From the NCBI GenBank assembly GCA_900465675.1, contig UBJR01000005.1, positions 310,001 through 374,000 on the forward strand: a stretch of DNA of 64,000 bases. The letters are read 5' to 3'. This document shows positions 25,577-34,091 of the stretch, piece after piece (within the stretch, counting starts at the first letter, position 1; every line of letters begins with the position of its first letter). The translations under genes were made by a program, and so were the position numbers. Under the pieces are notes generated by a model, which ran no database searches, was not told where the DNA came from, and saw nothing but the letters and a program-made list of their open reading frames with translations. The DNA is from Hyphomicrobiales bacterium. Lineage in GTDB: Bacteria; Pseudomonadota; Alphaproteobacteria; Rhizobiales; Rhizobiaceae.

Positions 25577-26707
25577 TCAATAAGGATCGACCGCGTCGCG
25601 CAGACCATCACCCAGCGCGTTGAACGCGAAGACGGTGACGAGCACGAAGCCGACGGGGGCAAGGATCCAGGGATAGGTCCCGATGACGGAGTAGTTTGCC
25701 GTGTCCTGCAGCATCAGGCCCCAGGATATCAGCGGCGGCTTCACGGCAAAGCCCAGGAAGCCGAGGAAGGATTCGAGCAGCACGACGCTTGGAATATGCA
25801 ACGTCACGGCAACGATGACGTGGCTCATCACATTCGGGAAAATGTGCTGGAAGATGATGCGCCGGTCGGTGGCGCCGACGGCCATCGCCGCACGCACATA
25901 GTCGATACGGGCCAGCGCCAGCGTCTTGCCGCGCACCTCGCGCGACATCTGCGCCCAGCCGAGCGCCGACATGACGAAGATCACGAAGGCGAGGAAGACG
26001 TTCGTCGGCGCGGTGATCGGGATCAGCGAGGTCAGCGCCAGATAGAGCGGCAATTGCGGGAAGGCGAGGACCAGCTCGACGAAGCGCTGGACCCAGACAT
26101 CGAAGCTGCCGCCGAAGTAACCGGAGACCATGCCGACGGTCGTCCCGACGATGGTGACGATGAACACCACCGTCAGCGCGATCATCAGCGAGATGCGCGA
26201 GCCGATAATGGCGCGCGACAGCACATCACGGCCGAACTTGTCGGTGCCGAGGAAATGCACCGGCTCGCCGCCGACAGTGCCGAAGAAATGCCGGTTGGCC
26301 GGGATCAGCCCGAGCAGGCGGTATTCCGCACCCTTGACGAAGAAGCCGAGAACACGGGGATTGTCGTAGTCGGGGCCGACGATCGGCTGGAAGGTGACGG
26401 GATCAAGCTCCTCGGAATCGCCGAGCGCATAGACCCGCGGCCAGACGAGATTTCCGTCCTTGTCGTGGGCGCTCATCATCTGCGGCGGCGCAAAGCCGAC
26501 ATCCGTCGCCTTCGGGTCCATCGGCGCGAAGAAATCCGCGAAGATCGCCATGATGATCAGCAGGCCGACCAGGATCAGGCCCATCATTCCGGTCCAGGAC
26601 CGGCGCAGGCGGCGCCAGACGAGCGCTAGGTAGCTCTCGTTGCCATGCGGCGCGTGCTTGACGGTTTCCTCGTGCGGAGGCGGCGGGGAAGAGTCGAATG
26701 CCAGCAT
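25577..26707 (-). CDS. agpC: ABC importer permease (DppC/OppC type)
   Basis: Inner-membrane permease of the alpha-galactoside importer. The 376-residue protein has a cytoplasmic N-terminus, a membrane helix (MMGLILVGLLIIMAIFADFF), a long periplasmic insertion and then a five-helix core with the EAA-type loop (DYVRAAMAVGATDRRIIFQHIFPN). The start at 26707 has GGAGGAG 6 nt upstream and lies 1 nt after the agpB stop, so the genes are translationally coupled. The periplasmic insertion (about 85-155) is longer than usual for OppC proteins. Confidence 0.9.
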   Translation of the reverse strand: MLAFDSSPPPPHEETVKHAPHGNESYLALVWRRLRRSWTGMMGLILVGLLIIMAIFADFFAPMDPKATDVGFAPPQMMSAHDKDGNLVWPRVYALGDSEELDPVTFQPIVGPDYDNPRVLGFFVKGAEYRLLGLIPANRHFFGTVGGEPVHFLGTDKFGRDVLSRAIIGSRISLMIALTVVFIVTIVGTTVGMVSGYFGGSFDVWVQRFVELVLAFPQLPLYLALTSLIPITAPTNVFLAFVIFVMSALGWAQMSREVRGKTLALARIDYVRAAMAVGATDRRIIFQHIFPNVMSHVIVAVTLHIPSVVLLESFLGFLGFAVKPPLISWGLMLQDTANYSVIGTYPWILAPVGFVLVTVFAFNALGDGLRDAVDPY

Positions 26708-26708
26708 C

Positions 26709-27716
26709 TCAGGCTCCTCCATATTGACGGACGCGGGGATCAAGCAGCGCCAGCAGCATGTCGGCGATGATGTTGCCGACGATCAGCGTTGCCGAGAGAA
26801 CCAGCATGAAGGTGGCGGTGACATAGACGTCGCCGATCGCCATGGAACCGACAATCGCGGGGCCGACAGTCGGCAGCGAGAAGATGATCGCCGTCTCGAT
26901 TTCGCCGGTCAGCATGTAGGGGAGAACGACACCCTGATACATGACAAGCGGATGCAGCGCATTCGGAACGGCGTGGCGCAACACGACGGCGCTGCCGGAC
27001 AATCCCTTGGCGCGCGCGGTTTCGACATATTGGGCGTTCAGCGTATCCAGCAGATTGCCGCGCATGACGCGCATGTTGTAGGCGAGGCCGCCGAAGGTGG
27101 CGATGGCAACGACAGGCCAGACATGGCTGACGAGATCCATGAATTTCGCCCAGGACCACGGCGCCCCGCCATATTGCGGCGAGAAGAAGCTGCCGATCTC
27201 GCTGACGTTGAACTGGAAGACCAGGAGATAGACGATGATCAGCGCCATCAGAAAGCGCGGCACGGTCATGCCGAGGAACGAGATGCCGGACAGGAGGCTG
27301 TCGATCCAGGTGTACTGGCGCGTTGCCGCCCATATGCCGAAGCTGATGCCGAGGATCGATGCGAAGATGTGGCAGACCAGGGCCAGCGCCAGGGTGCGCG
27401 GCAGGCGCTCGGCGACGACATCGGCGACCGGCTTGTTGTAGAACATGCTGTAGCCGAAATCGCCTTCGGTGATGATGCCCTTCATCCAGTTCACATACTG
27501 GATGACCATCGGCTTATCGAGGCCGTGTTCGACGCGGTAGGCCTGGGCCTGTGCATCGGCTTGTGCGAAGGAAGCGCCGCTCTGATTGATCAGCTGCGAG
27601 CGGATGTAATCTGCGTAGTCGCCGGGCGGCGCCTGAATGATCGCAAATGTCACCACACTCAGAATGAAGAGGACGGGGATCGCCGAGGCGATGCGCATGA
27701 GCAGGAATCGTAGCAT
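26709..27716 (-). CDS. agpB: ABC importer permease (DppB/OppB type)
   Basis: 335-residue inner-membrane permease, partner of AgpC. It begins with a membrane helix (IPVLFILSVVTFAIIQAPPGDY), the OppB hallmark, and carries the EAA-loop motif YVETARAKGLSGSAVVLRHAVPN. It is separated from agpA by 118 nt that hold mutually exclusive hairpins (27758-27808), which probably lowers permease expression relative to the binding protein. Confidence 0.9.
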   Translation of the reverse strand: MLRFLLMRIASAIPVLFILSVVTFAIIQAPPGDYADYIRSQLINQSGASFAQADAQAQAYRVEHGLDKPMVIQYVNWMKGIITEGDFGYSMFYNKPVADVVAERLPRTLALALVCHIFASILGISFGIWAATRQYTWIDSLLSGISFLGMTVPRFLMALIIVYLLVFQFNVSEIGSFFSPQYGGAPWSWAKFMDLVSHVWPVVAIATFGGLAYNMRVMRGNLLDTLNAQYVETARAKGLSGSAVVLRHAVPNALHPLVMYQGVVLPYMLTGEIETAIIFSLPTVGPAIVGSMAIGDVYVTATFMLVLSATLIVGNIIADMLLALLDPRVRQYGGA

Positions 27717-27757
27717 CGGACGGTTCGCTTCTCCTTGCCGCCAGTCGCTCGTCTCTA

Positions 27758-27808
27758 GCGCGGCCGGCTTGTTGATTATGCCCGGCCGCGCGCAGCACGC
27801 GCGGCCGG
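27758..27808 (-). repeat. two overlapping mutually exclusive hairpins between agpA and agpB
   Basis: GCGCGGCCGG occurs at 27758-27767 and 27799-27808, and its exact complement CCGGCCGCGC at 27782-27791. The middle arm can pair with either neighbour, never both. Each stem is a perfect 10 bp. No T-tract. Probably an mRNA-stabilising or attenuating structure after the binding-protein gene. Confidence 0.6.
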
Positions 27809-27834
27809 AAGCTCATTCGGTTGGGAGGGAGCTC

Positions 27835-29922
27835 TTAGTTGATCGGACCCTTGTCTCCGGGCTTGCCGGGCAACTGCTGCGGGAACAGCTCGTATTTGCC
27901 CTGCTTGTCGGCGGCCACCCACAGACGCTCGCGGATGACGGAGTCTTCAGCCCAGTTGAACATGAAGATCGGCGTACCCTGCGGGACGTTGGAGAAGCGC
28001 TTGTTGACGATCAAGGCGCCCGGATATTCCGTCAGACCAACGGTATCGACATTCTCGGTCGCGACCTTCTGATACTGCTTCATCAGATCGACGCGCTCGT
28101 CGTTGTTCTGGCTCGCCTGGAACTTGGTGACGAGATCGACCAGCTTTTCTTCGTAAGGCATCAGATCGACCTTGCCATCCTTGCCGGCGCGATGCTGCCA
28201 GCTGGTGCGTGGACCGATCGGAGCCAGCTGCTCGGTGTTCTGCACCACGGAAGCCAGTTCCGGCGTGTTGCGCTGGATCAGCCAGTCGAAGCGGCCGCCG
28301 TAATGGGCATCGTCACGCTTCGGACCGTCGAGGGCATTGATGATGACCTTGATACCGAGCTTTTCCATCTGCCCGACGACGCCTTCTGCAAGGCTCTTGT
28401 CGGTGGCGTAGCCGTTGTTGACCAGCAGCACGACCTCGACATCCTTGCCGTCGGCCGTTCCGGCCGGGAAGTTCACGAAGCCGTCGCCATCCGTATCCTT
28501 CAGGCCGGCCTTGGCGAGCAGCGCCTTGGCACCGGCCAGATCGTAGGGATAGTAGACCGTGGAATTGCGATCGTAGAAGCTCGTGCCCGAGGACAGGCCA
28601 CCCGGATAGATCGCCGTGAACGGACCCTTGACCAGCGAGTCGCCGATGGCCTTGCGATCGACCGCCATGGTGACTGCCTTGCGGAAGTCCTCGTTGCGGT
28701 TCAGCTCGCGGATCGCTTCGCCACGCGCATCGGGATCGCCCCAGCCGTTGGCGGAGAGGTTCATGCGCAGGTTATAGCCGATCAGGCGCGGACCGAAAGC
28801 GAGACGCGCCGGAGCGGTCTTTTCAGCAGCACGCTTCAGCGATGCCACGAAATTCTCAGGCTGTTCGAGGTTCGAGAAGTCGCCGGAACCGGCAACCGCC
28901 TGAACGTCACGGTCTGCCCAGGTCGAGAGCTTGTAGTGCAGCTCGTTGAGGTAAGGCAGCTGATTGCCCTTCTCATCGACCTTCCAGTAGTAAGGATTGC
29001 GGCGCATGACGATGATATCGTCAGGGCGATACTCGACCGGCACCCAGGCCCCCATCACCGGCATGTTCATATATTCCGGCGGGAAGGCGTTCTTGAACTG
29101 GTCGTAGGTGTTCTTCGAATATTTCGGATGCTGCGGCTTCAGGATGTGCGACGGGCCCGGGCAGAAGTTCGGGTAGGCCATCGTGTAAAGATACTGCTTC
29201 GGGAAGGCCTCCTTGAAGGTCCATTCCACCGTGTAGTCATCTACCTTGGTGAGCGTCGTTCCCTCGCCGAAGGCTTCCGGCGATGCGCCGCCGCCCAGCG
29301 GCGAGACGTTCGGGTCGACGACTTCGTCTTCCCAGTAGAACATGATGTCATCGGCATTGAACGGCGCGCCGTCGGACCACTTGGCGCCTTCGACCAGATG
29401 CATGGTCAGCTTGTGACCATCGGCCGACCATTCCCAGCCCTTGGCCAGATTCGGCAACGGCTCGGTATCCTTGGCTTCCACCTGGAAGAGCGGCGCGGTG
29501 CGCGTCAGGCACTCGGAGAGGCCGATATCGATGCCGCCCCAGCCCTGCGTCCGGCCGGCGCCATAGTTCCAGCCTTCCGGACGGCCACCGATGACATGAC
29601 GCATCGTATCGCCATAGACGCCGATGCCGTCAGGCATGTTCGCGGTCTTGAAGACCAACGGCTCCTTCGGGAGGCGATCCTTGACGGCCGGGAGCTTACC
29701 GGTATCGACAAAGTTCTTTTTGACCCAATCCGGCTCGTTATAGGAAGGAAGCGCCTTGAACTCCTCGATGGAGTCTCGCGACACGTATTTTATCTTGCCT
29801 TCCGCCGGAAACGGCGGCGGCGCTGGCGGAGTGGTCGGCTCGGAAGCGTAGGCATTCAAGGCCGCGACTGAAACGCCAAGCGCCAGTCCGGCCAGGATGC
29901 CGATCTTACGGAAATTCGTCAT
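27835..29922 (-). CDS. agpA: periplasmic alpha-galactoside-binding protein (extracellular solute-binding family 5)
   Basis: Captures alpha-galactosides for the ABC importer. The 695-residue precursor starts at 29922, where GAGGGAG lies 3-4 nt upstream and a clear signal peptide begins (KIGILAGLALGVSVAALNAYAS). It is longer than peptide-binding DppA (about 535), as expected for the family 5 sugar-binding subgroup. Family motifs include WSDGAPFNADDIMFYWEDEV and RNPYYWKVDEKGN. Position after agaL1 and the divergent AraC gene matches agpA of Sinorhizobium. The gene is flanked on both sides by strong hairpins. Confidence 0.9.
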   Translation of the reverse strand: MTNFRKIGILAGLALGVSVAALNAYASEPTTPPAPPPFPAEGKIKYVSRDSIEEFKALPSYNEPDWVKKNFVDTGKLPAVKDRLPKEPLVFKTANMPDGIGVYGDTMRHVIGGRPEGWNYGAGRTQGWGGIDIGLSECLTRTAPLFQVEAKDTEPLPNLAKGWEWSADGHKLTMHLVEGAKWSDGAPFNADDIMFYWEDEVVDPNVSPLGGGASPEAFGEGTTLTKVDDYTVEWTFKEAFPKQYLYTMAYPNFCPGPSHILKPQHPKYSKNTYDQFKNAFPPEYMNMPVMGAWVPVEYRPDDIIVMRRNPYYWKVDEKGNQLPYLNELHYKLSTWADRDVQAVAGSGDFSNLEQPENFVASLKRAAEKTAPARLAFGPRLIGYNLRMNLSANGWGDPDARGEAIRELNRNEDFRKAVTMAVDRKAIGDSLVKGPFTAIYPGGLSSGTSFYDRNSTVYYPYDLAGAKALLAKAGLKDTDGDGFVNFPAGTADGKDVEVVLLVNNGYATDKSLAEGVVGQMEKLGIKVIINALDGPKRDDAHYGGRFDWLIQRNTPELASVVQNTEQLAPIGPRTSWQHRAGKDGKVDLMPYEEKLVDLVTKFQASQNNDERVDLMKQYQKVATENVDTVGLTEYPGALIVNKRFSNVPQGTPIFMFNWAEDSVIRERLWVAADKQGKYELFPQQLPGKPGDKGPIN

Positions 29923-29982
29923 CGTCTCTCCCTCTTGTTCCGGAGCGCTTGCAGGCGTCTCCGCTTCTCCTCTAGGAATGAT

Positions 29983-30037
29983 GAAGCAAGCCTTGGCGCG
30001 GCGGCCTTCCTCCCGAAGGACCGCCGCGGCTTGCTTC
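29983..30037 (-). repeat. long imperfect hairpin between agaL1 and agpA
   Basis: Outer arms GAAGCAAGCC/GGCTTGCTTC (29983-29992 and 30028-30037) pair perfectly, with inner GCGGCGG/CCGCCGC and CCTTC/GAAGG stems. It starts about 10 nt past the agaL1 stop on the minus strand. No T-tract; it is more likely a processing or stability element than a terminator. Confidence 0.55.
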
Positions 30038-30046
30038 ACCGGAAAA

Positions 30047-31513
30047 TCAGACCGCCTGCTTCAGCGCCGCCTTTTCGGCCCGAAGCTCTTCGATCGAGCG
30101 GACGTTGCGGCGCGCAGCCCCTGCCCATTCCTTGGTCTTGACCTTGCTGTTGGCCAGACGTTCCTTGGCGGCAGGCACGGCATGCGCATATTGCGGCAGC
30201 CAGCGGGCCTGGGCGACCACCATCTCGTCAACCATCTGCCACACCTCTTCCGGCGTCGAGACGGCGCCGACCAGCGGATCGTGCAGCACGGCAAGCTTCA
30301 AGAGATCGATATCGCCGGTCACGGCTGCATGAACCGACATGCGCTGGACATTGATCGATGCCATGCAGGTCACAGCGCAGGCTTCCGGAATGGTGATGCC
30401 CGAGACCATGTTGATGCCAAAGCGGTCGACGAAGCCGGGCGACTCGATGATCGCGTCGGATGGCAGGTTGGTGATGACGCCATTGTTCTGGACGTTGAAG
30501 TGGCCACGATAGACCCGGCCGGTCTCCAGCGCTTCAAGAATATGGCTGGCATGCTCGTTGGAGCGCCTGGCCGGATCGATCGGCTTTTCGGCCGAGGCGA
30601 GGAACTGCGGAAACTCGGTCTCGAACCAGTTGCGGGTCTCGGTCGAGTGGCGCAGGTAACCCCCGGTCTCGCCGTGGATCCAGTCGGACATGTCGATCCA
30701 CTTGGTGATTTCTTCCGGCCGCTTGCGGTACCAGGGCAGGTATTCCGACAGGTGGCCGTTGCTTTCGGTCGAATAGACGCCGAAACGCTTGAGCACGTCA
30801 ATGCGCAGCTTTTCCTGCTGCGAGAACACCGGATGCGCCTCGAAGGCGGCAACCAGCTCGTCCTTGCCAATCTTGCGGCCGTTGAGCTTCAGATCGACGA
30901 ACCAGGTCTGGTGATTGATGCCGGAGCAGATGTAATCGAGCTCGGAGAGCGACTTGGCGCCGAGTACTTCGGCGATCTGTTCGGCACCGTGCTGTACGCC
31001 GTGGCAAAGACCGACCGTGTCGACCTTGCCATACTCGATCGCCGCCCAGGTGTTCATCGCCATCGGGTTGGCATAATTCAGGAACTTTGCGCCCGGCTCG
31101 GCCAGCTCGCGGATATCCTTGCAGAAGTCGAGAATGACGGGGATGTTGCGCTGGCCATAGAGAATGCCGCCAGCGCAGATCGTATCGCCGACGCACTGGT
31201 CGATGCCGTATTTCAGCGGGATGCGGATATCGTCGGCATAGGCTTCCAGGCCGCCGACGCGCACGCAGCTAATGACATAGCGCGCACCGGAGATCGCCTC
31301 GCGGCGGTCGGTCGTCGCCGTCACCTTGGTCGGCAGCTTGTTGGATTCGACGATCTTGTCGAGGATCGCCTTGATCATCTGCAGGTTATGTTCGCTGAGA
31401 TCGGTCAGCGCGAATTCGATGTCCTTGAATTCAGGCACGCACAGGATATCGGTAAACAGCTTCTTGGTGAAGCCGACGCTGCCTGCTCCGATGATAGCGA
31501 TTTTGAAACTCAT
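30047..31513 (-). CDS. agaL1: GH4 alpha-galactosidase (first copy of the locus)
   Basis: 488-residue GH4 glycosidase, NAD/metal-dependent. It shows IIGAGSVGFT, YANPMAMNTW, the metal ligand motif GLCHGVQHG and GINHQTWF. The start at 31513 has GAGGTG 8-9 nt upstream. It is clearly diverged from the other GH4 gene of the locus, so the two probably differ in substrate. It is first in the operon and divergent from the AraC regulator. Confidence 0.9.
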   Translation of the reverse strand: MSFKIAIIGAGSVGFTKKLFTDILCVPEFKDIEFALTDLSEHNLQMIKAILDKIVESNKLPTKVTATTDRREAISGARYVISCVRVGGLEAYADDIRIPLKYGIDQCVGDTICAGGILYGQRNIPVILDFCKDIRELAEPGAKFLNYANPMAMNTWAAIEYGKVDTVGLCHGVQHGAEQIAEVLGAKSLSELDYICSGINHQTWFVDLKLNGRKIGKDELVAAFEAHPVFSQQEKLRIDVLKRFGVYSTESNGHLSEYLPWYRKRPEEITKWIDMSDWIHGETGGYLRHSTETRNWFETEFPQFLASAEKPIDPARRSNEHASHILEALETGRVYRGHFNVQNNGVITNLPSDAIIESPGFVDRFGINMVSGITIPEACAVTCMASINVQRMSVHAAVTGDIDLLKLAVLHDPLVGAVSTPEEVWQMVDEMVVAQARWLPQYAHAVPAAKERLANSKVKTKEWAGAARRNVRSIEELRAEKAALKQAV

Positions 31514-31572
31514 GTCCTTCACCTCGGTCCGATCGAATGTTACGTAGAGAGAAGACAAGGGAGAACCAGGCC

Positions 31573-31588
31573 GCATGTTTGCACATGC
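31573..31588. promoter_or_regulatory. palindrome in the agaL1-agpT divergent promoter region
   Basis: GCATGT and ACATGC are separated by TTGC, a perfect 6-bp inverted repeat 60 nt upstream of agaL1. A candidate operator for AgpT or a carbon regulator. Confidence 0.35.
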
Positions 31589-31657
31589 AGGTGAAAACCA
31601 CTGGAATTAAAACCTGTATTCCTCCCGGCCGTTCGTCCGGCCGCGATCTCTTCCTCT

Positions 31658-31711
31658 TATGCGAAGGGATTATGCGCATATTCGGCAGGGCGGCCAGAGA
31701 AGGATTATGCT
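31658..31711 (+). promoter_or_regulatory. three TTATGC direct repeats upstream of agpT
   Basis: TTATGC lies at 31658-31663, 31670-31675 and 31705-31710; the last two are part of a 9-bp repeat GGATTATGC (31667-31675, 31702-31710). They are spaced 12 and 35 bp, close to whole helical turns for the first pair, as AraC half-sites often are. Likely AgpT sites. Confidence 0.4.
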
Positions 31712-31726
31712 TTCGAGGGTAATTTT

Positions 31727-32602
31727 GTGCTGCACGATTTGATCGCCAACGGACAGGCCATGCGGACCGTTTCGCTGCCTCGCGGACGCCAGAGGCTGCA
31801 CGCCATGCCGACCAGTGCGGGCTACGAAGTTCGCGAGAACGAGACCTATGACTGGGACGGCCGCAAGCGCGGCCAGACGCCGTTTACGGTGCTGCAGCAC
31901 ACGATCAGCGGCAGCGGCCACCTGCGTTATCTGAACCGCAACTACAAGCTCCAGGGCGGCGACACGATGATGGTGCTGGTCCCGCACAATCACCGCTACT
32001 GGCTCGAAAAGGGCGAGCGCTGGGAGTATTTCTGGATCTCGATGAATGGCGACGAGACGCTACGCATCCACAAGATGGTGCTGGCGCTTGCCGGCCCGGT
32101 GCTCAAACTGCAGCAATCCACCATCGATCATCTTGCCGATTGCAGCCTGCGCCTGGTCAAGGGTGCAACGACCCCCGGCTCGGCTTCGGCCATCGCCTAC
32201 GAGGCGGCAATGGCGCTCTATGACGACGTCTTCGGTTCGCCCGCCTTCATGGCCGAGCAGAGCCTGATGCAGCCGGTGATCGACCATATCAACCTGTATC
32301 TGGAAAAACCGCTCCCGGTCAGCGAGCTCGCCGCCATCGTCGGCCTCAGCCGCGCCCATTTCTCCCGCAGCTTTTCCGAAAGCGAGGGCATACCACCCGC
32401 GGAGTATGTCCTGCAGCAACGGCTGCAGCGCGCCGCCAAGCTGCTGACCAAGGCTGACTTCCTGCCGGTCAAGGAAGTGTCGATCATGTGCGGCTTCGAG
32501 GATGCCAACTACTTCGCCAAGGTCTTCCGCCGCGTCTACGGCATCACGCCCACGGAGTTCCGCACCACCGGCATGTATGCCAGCATCGGCCGCAGCCGGT
32601 AG
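31727..32602 (+). CDS. agpT: AraC-family regulator of the alpha-galactoside locus
   Basis: 291-residue regulator with an N-terminal sugar-sensing cupin-like domain (about 10-110: GSGHLRYLNRNYKLQGGDTMMV) and a C-terminal AraC double helix-turn-helix (about 190-285: ELAAIVGLSRAHFSRSF and VSIMCGFEDANYFAKVFRR). The start is GTG at 31727 with AGGG 8 nt upstream. It is divergent from agaL1-agpABCD-agaL2, as AgpT is in Sinorhizobium, and should activate that operon in response to alpha-galactosides. Confidence 0.88.
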   Translation: MLHDLIANGQAMRTVSLPRGRQRLHAMPTSAGYEVRENETYDWDGRKRGQTPFTVLQHTISGSGHLRYLNRNYKLQGGDTMMVLVPHNHRYWLEKGERWEYFWISMNGDETLRIHKMVLALAGPVLKLQQSTIDHLADCSLRLVKGATTPGSASAIAYEAAMALYDDVFGSPAFMAEQSLMQPVIDHINLYLEKPLPVSELAAIVGLSRAHFSRSFSESEGIPPAEYVLQQRLQRAAKLLTKADFLPVKEVSIMCGFEDANYFAKVFRRVYGITPTEFRTTGMYASIGRSR

Positions 32603-32669
32603 GGCGCTATCTCGGATGTGATCGCCAAACCGCTGTCGATCCGCACCCGGTTTGTGATATGCCCTGCCC

Positions 32670-32969
32670 ATGGACACACAAACAGACTTCGACTGCCAGA
32701 CTTGCGGCGCTTGCTGCTCGTTCTCGGCCGACTGGCCGCGCTTCTCGACCGAGTCGGATGCCGAGCTCGATCTGATACCGCTGAAATATGTCGCAGCCGA
32801 TGAAGCGGGAATGCGCTGCGAAGGCAACCGGTGCTCCGCCCTGGTCGGCGAGATACGGTCGAAGACATCCTGCGCGATCTACGCCGTGCGGCCGCATGTC
32901 TGCCGCACCTGCAGCCCCGGAGACTTCGAATGTCTCTCCGCCCGCGAATTTTTCGGCATCGGCAACTGA
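32670..32969 (+). CDS. YkgJ-family cysteine-cluster protein
   Basis: 99-residue protein with the YkgJ (UPF0153) zinc/iron-binding cysteine pattern: CQTCGACC near residue 9, a central GMRCEGNRCSAL, then SCAIYAVRPHVCRTCSPGDFEC. Eleven cysteines in all. Metal binding is family knowledge; the role is unknown. No RBS is evident before the ATG. It is not part of the flanking operons: the AraC gene ends 67 nt before it and the ArsR-type gene converges on it with 31 nt between. Confidence 0.82.
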   Translation: MDTQTDFDCQTCGACCSFSADWPRFSTESDAELDLIPLKYVAADEAGMRCEGNRCSALVGEIRSKTSCAIYAVRPHVCRTCSPGDFECLSAREFFGIGN

Positions 32970-33000
32970 GCTTGAAAGCCGCCGGCGCTGGCGCAAGCTG

Positions 33001-33924
33001 CTAGAAATAGATCGACATGATCAGGTCCTGATCGAAATCGCCAAAACCCTTGCCGAAAATGTTCATGCCGCCCGGATTGTCGGCCTTTTCGTCGATGCCG
33101 ATGCGGAAGCGGATCGAGTGATGATCGGCGATACCAAGCGAGGCAATGGTCTGGGTCGAGACCATGGCGCCGTCGATCCAGGTGCCGGTCTCGTCGATCG
33201 TCCAGGTTTTCAGCTTGCCATATTGAGACCCCGACAGCTTCCACCAGGCCGGTGAATACATGCCGCGGCGGTCGCCGAAATCGCCGGGCGAGGTCCAGTG
33301 TCCGGCCTTGATGCCGTTGACCCAGATCGAGATGTCGGACGGCCAGTTGGCGTTGGTGGCCGGCGTCTCGGAGCTGAGTTCGGCTGAGAACTCCACCTTG
33401 CGGATCTTCTTGCCGGAGACCTTGGCGTTGTTCGGAAACTTGTATTCGACATAGCCGCGGGTGAACCAGAGAAGTGCTGCCTGCATGCGCTGCGGGTCGA
33501 GGAAAACTTCCTGCACATCGAGCATGCCGATGACATTGTTGACCGAACAGAGGCCGCAGGGCGCACCCACCTCGAACTCGGTGAAGAGGCCGATCGGCAT
33601 GCTGACGGTGACGACGTCCTCGCTCGCCTTTGTGCCATTGGCGCCAAAGCGGATCAGGATCTCGTCATAGATGCTGGAGCAGACCTTCTGGTTGCCCTTG
33701 CTCGCCTTCATCGTCTGCGTCTGGATCAGGCCCGCCTGCTCCAGCGCCTTCAGGTTGGTTGCCGTCGTCGATTGCGGCAAGCCCATCTGCGCCGCGATGT
33801 CGTTGACATTCAGCGGCCCCTTCTGGCGCAACAGGTTGAGGATCTCGATCCGCGTCGGAGACCCGAGTGCCTGGACGACATCGGCGTCCCGCATCGGATC
33901 GACGGTTAGAAGCTTAGTCTCCAT
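33001..33924 (-). CDS. ArsR-type winged-helix regulator with a large C-terminal domain
   Basis: 307-residue regulator. Residues about 14-85 form an ArsR helix-turn-helix (LGSPTRIEILNLLRQ, DIAAQMGLPQSTTATNLKALEQAGLI). The rest, about 90-307, is a beta-rich domain (EVGAPCGLCSVNNVIG; WPSDISIWVNGIKAGHWTSPGDFGDRRG) that may sense a sugar. It is downstream of the arabino-oligosaccharide transport genes on the same strand but beyond a terminator, so it is probably transcribed from its own promoter; a short palindrome (33933-33946) lies right before the start. No Shine-Dalgarno is evident. Likely regulates the adjacent transport operon; inference from position. Confidence 0.75.
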   Translation of the reverse strand: METKLLTVDPMRDADVVQALGSPTRIEILNLLRQKGPLNVNDIAAQMGLPQSTTATNLKALEQAGLIQTQTMKASKGNQKVCSSIYDEILIRFGANGTKASEDVVTVSMPIGLFTEFEVGAPCGLCSVNNVIGMLDVQEVFLDPQRMQAALLWFTRGYVEYKFPNNAKVSGKKIRKVEFSAELSSETPATNANWPSDISIWVNGIKAGHWTSPGDFGDRRGMYSPAWWKLSGSQYGKLKTWTIDETGTWIDGAMVSTQTIASLGIADHHSIRFRIGIDEKADNPGGMNIFGKGFGDFDQDLIMSIYF

Positions 33925-33932
33925 ATGATAAT

Positions 33933-33946
33933 ACTGGTTCTCCAGT
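33933..33946 (-). promoter_or_regulatory. palindrome upstream of the ArsR-type gene
   Basis: ACTGG and CCAGT separated by TTCT, 8 nt before the start codon. A candidate autoregulatory operator that would overlap the leader. Confidence 0.35.
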
Positions 33947-34013
33947 CTTTCTTGTTGGTTTCAGCTGATATCATGGGCGCAGGCACTGTGTCGCTGCTCA
34001 AATTTTACTAGGG

Positions 34014-34050
34014 GCCGGTCCGCGCCTCGGGAGAACTCTCGCGGACCGGC
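34014..34050 (-). terminator. terminator after the arabino-oligosaccharide transport genes
   Basis: Perfect 11-bp stem (GCCGGTCCGCG, 34014-34024, with 34040-34050) and a 15-nt loop, 41 nt past the last permease gene on the minus strand. Only a weak T-rich tail follows. Confidence 0.6.
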
Positions 34051-34091
34051 AGGGGCCTTCTCACCTCGGCCCTGAAGCAATCTCATGCACG

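Noticed and set aside
27637..29871. 744-aa plus-strand open frame opposite agpA
   Set aside because: agpA has a signal peptide, RBS and binding-protein motifs; the opposite frame has none.
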